From positions 62,001 to 126,000 of the forward strand of contig CAJJDP010000160.1 of the NCBI GenBank assembly GCA_905182995.1: a DNA stretch of 64,000 nucleotides. The letters run 5' to 3'. Below are positions 61,740 to 64,000 of the stretch, one piece after another. The notes beneath the pieces were generated by a model. It searched no databases. It worked only from the letters and a program-made list of their open reading frames with translations, and was not told the DNA's origin. Numbering within the stretch: the first letter of the stretch is position 1; each line of letters opens with the position of its first letter. Position numbers and translations under genes: made by a program. This DNA comes from Paramecium octaurelia. Lineage: Eukaryota > Ciliophora > Oligohymenophorea > Peniculida > Parameciidae.

Positions 61740-64000
61740 ATGCAATAGGAGAGATACTTTTTAGAACTAAATTAATAGGGAGAGATTGAAGGTAGTCATG
61801 ATAAGGCCATCTATGCACGTCAAAATTAGATGGTAAGAATCTTTGTTCGCAATCGCAAATAAGGGTATCATCCATACTTGATCATGTAAAAAGGGTACAA
61901 GCATGTACATGAGATGGAAAATTTAACTCTTAAATAAATACAACTGCATCATGAAGTCAAGGCCTTTACTCTCGATTCTTCTGGGGATTGGAAGGTGGAT
62001 GTTGAGTTTGCATTGACTGGGGCAGCTTATTTGAGATTGTGTTGGTTTTTCGCATAAGACGATCCTGTGATATTGGGAGTGGAGAATCATCTAATTGTTT
62101 AAACAAACGATGTGGAGAAGCTCTAAGAAGTAACTATATAAACATTGCTACCATACTGTTTGGGTAAATTTGAAGATTATGAAAAGTAAATTCGTTCTCA
62201 AGTCGATTTGGGTTATGAGGCATTTCATTTTCCGCCTATTTAACAATTGGGTCAATCACCCAGTTTATATGCAATAGCCGATTAACAAAAATTGAATACT
62301 GATATTTTTGGGATTCACACCTATGATGATTTAAAATAACTATTTGATAAATTTCCAAATTCGTACTTTTTTATAGATATCTTGTTAAATCATACAGCAT
62401 TTGATTCGAATTGGTTAGTGCAACCAGAATTTGAGAATGCGACATATAATGTTAAGAATTCCCCTCATTTAGAGGCAGCCATAAGATTAGATTGTGCCAT
62501 AGCTGAATTTAGTAATAAGTTAGGATCAGGATTGTTGACTCAGTACCCGAGGAATACAATCTACAATGAGGATGATCTGAATCAAATAATGGACATTTTG
62601 GAACATGAGTACATAAGGAAATTGAATATTCATGGATACTTTTAGTTCAATATAAATGCAGTGATCAGTGAGATACAGAGTAGATGCAATAAGATAGTTT
62701 AAAGCAAGAGTGAACAGTTGGAAGAGAACCAAAACATCTTCATCAAGAGTGCAAGTGAAATTATGTTGTAGTTGGTAGGATAGGAGACAATTCTGAAAGG
62801 GTATAAAGAGTACGGAGTGTCCTTAAATTACGATGTGATTGTTGAATTTCTAAAGTAATGCATAAAATAATAGTGATAGCAAGGATGAGAATTACAAGAA
62901 GGTGTCTTTGGAATATATTCAAGAATTGTTGCAATATTATAATCATCAATATTGGAACGAGGCCGAGTCCTACATCAAAGAGGCTGTGAATTCCACAAGA
63001 GGGTAGATCACATGGTGGAAGTTGACACAGAAGAAGCCCTTTGTGGAAGTGAATGACAAAGGAGACTCGTTGGTCCCTAGATACTTCACGAAGTTAAGTA
63101 ATGGGAGATATGTGGCTAATAATGGATGGATTTAAGGGTTTGATCCTTTGAACAATTTTGCTGAGAATCAGGAACACCATTATTTGAGAAGGACAATAGT
63201 GATTTGGGGAGACTTGGTGAAACTTAGGTATGGACACAAGAGATAGGACAGTCCAGCATTGTGGAAATTCATGAAGAAATATGTTCAACAGATGGCCAAG
63301 ATATTCGCAGGGTTGAGATTGGATAATGCCCATTCGACACCCATGATTGTAGGGTAATTGAATTAATTGATCTTAAATTAGAGAGTACATGATGAGGAAG
63401 GCAAGGAAGGCTAATCCCAATATCTTAGTGTTCGCTGAGTTGTTTACTGGATCATCGGAGAAGGATTCAATCTTTACAAAGACCATGGGAATCAACTGTT
63501 TGGTTAGGGAAACTAACAGATGTCACGATGCTAGTCATCTGAATAGAGAATTGCATTACTATAGTGGGGATGGACGAGTATCAATAGGATCCTTACCCAA
63601 ATTGTAAGAATAATTTGAATCAATCAATGAAACCTTTACTATTCTCCAACCTTAGTATAGTCCTGCTTTGATTTATGAGTAGTCTCATGACAATTAGTCG
63701 TTGCTCTAAACTCACGATTACAAACATCAATTGCCAATAGCTGCCTTGATTGCATTTAGTAGTTGTATGGGTGGATCTGTAAGGGGATATGATTGTTTCT
63801 TGCAAAATAAGTTATCAGTAGTTGGCGAGAGAAGAATCTATAATGTTGTTGCTCCAACAGAACAAGTAAGTGTCGAAAGACAGTCTGAGATAGCATTTCG
63901 ATATGATGGATTACCAGATTAATAGGTTGAAGTGTTTGGATCATGGGATGACTGGAAAGTGGGCTTAGTTTTGATTGCCCATAAGAACATTTACACTCAA
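61740..64000 (+). CDS. AGL: Glycogen debranching enzyme, N-terminal part (runs off window)
   Basis: The first about 738 residues of a bifunctional debranching enzyme: 4-alpha-glucanotransferase (GH13) first, glucosidase (GH133) expected beyond the window. Motifs in order: [72 protein letters not shown], then RLDNAHSTP with the nucleophile Asp near 522, AELFTGS with the acid/base Glu near 550, and GSVRGYD. Two TAG introns of 19 and 28 nt. After GLPDQQ comes [13 protein letters not shown], which looks like the start of a glycogen-binding (CBM48-type) beta-sandwich and is not expected at this place. The enzyme removes branch points from glycogen in the cytosol. Confidence 0.9.

Noticed and set aside
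1..64000. Many short open frames of 60-150 codons under the standard code on both strands
   Set aside because: TAA and TAG interrupt every conserved protein here and stand for Gln, so standard-code frames are fragments or shadows of longer TGA-terminated genes.
1..64000. CRISPR arrays, insertion sequences, prophage or bacterial operons
   Set aside because: No spaced direct repeats, transposase motifs or Shine-Dalgarno-linked gene strings were seen; the window is eukaryotic with micro-introns.

Overview
The window reads as macronuclear DNA of a Paramecium-like ciliate. TAA and TAG occur constantly inside conserved proteins where glutamine is expected, and TGA is the only stop. Genes are packed tightly, and nearly all are cut by 19-37 nt introns that start GT and mostly end TAG. 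Coordinates below were obtained by reading all frames with TAA/TAG as Gln and removing these micro-introns. In every spliced gene the exon sum is a multiple of three, apart from one aquaporin with a single-base lesion. No database search was possible, so family names rest on motifs seen in the translations.

Layout. 0.1-11.4 kb: a 289-aa unknown protein (-), a 1,496-aa Gln-rich protein (+), a membrane-anchored ubiquitin-specific protease (-), CNOT11 of the CCR4-NOT complex (+), and an 896-aa coiled-coil protein (+). 11.5-15.3 kb: IFT54 (-), an unknown gene (-), and a half-length IFT54 paralogue (-). 16-29.8 kb: one giant gene for the TRRAP/Tra1 pseudokinase (+). 29.9-35.8 kb: an aquaporin with a frameshift, a decayed sorting-nexin-like pseudogene, an N-myristoylated TLDc protein resembling MEAK7, an oxysterol-binding-protein homologue and tRNA-Glu(CUC). 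36.7-40.2 kb: two tandem GIMAP/AIG1-like GTPases with Cys-rich modules.

41-48 kb: a NOL12/Rrp17 homologue, a bZIP factor, a small Ser-rich protein, a Rossmann methyltransferase and a tail-anchored coiled-coil protein. 48-55 kb: three minus-strand genes 15-22 nt apart, coding for a GPR180/TMEM145-like membrane protein, a 1,071-aa protein with a C-terminal alpha/beta-hydrolase fold, and a Cys-rich furin-repeat surface protein. 55-64 kb: a coiled-coil protein, a secreted GH5 endoglycoceramidase-like enzyme, a low-complexity protein, an Aurora-type kinase and the 5' part of glycogen debranching enzyme, which runs off the window.

There is no operon logic. The genes form a typical ciliate mix of chromatin and mRNA control (TRRAP, CNOT11, bZIP, NOL12), cilia (IFT54), membrane and lipid traffic (ORP, aquaporin, sorting-nexin remnant) and carbohydrate metabolism. 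The most useful leads are the shortened IFT54 paralogue, the ORP without its His-His signature, the GTPase pair, the frequent AAG intron ends and a glycogen-binding-like insert in the debranching enzyme.
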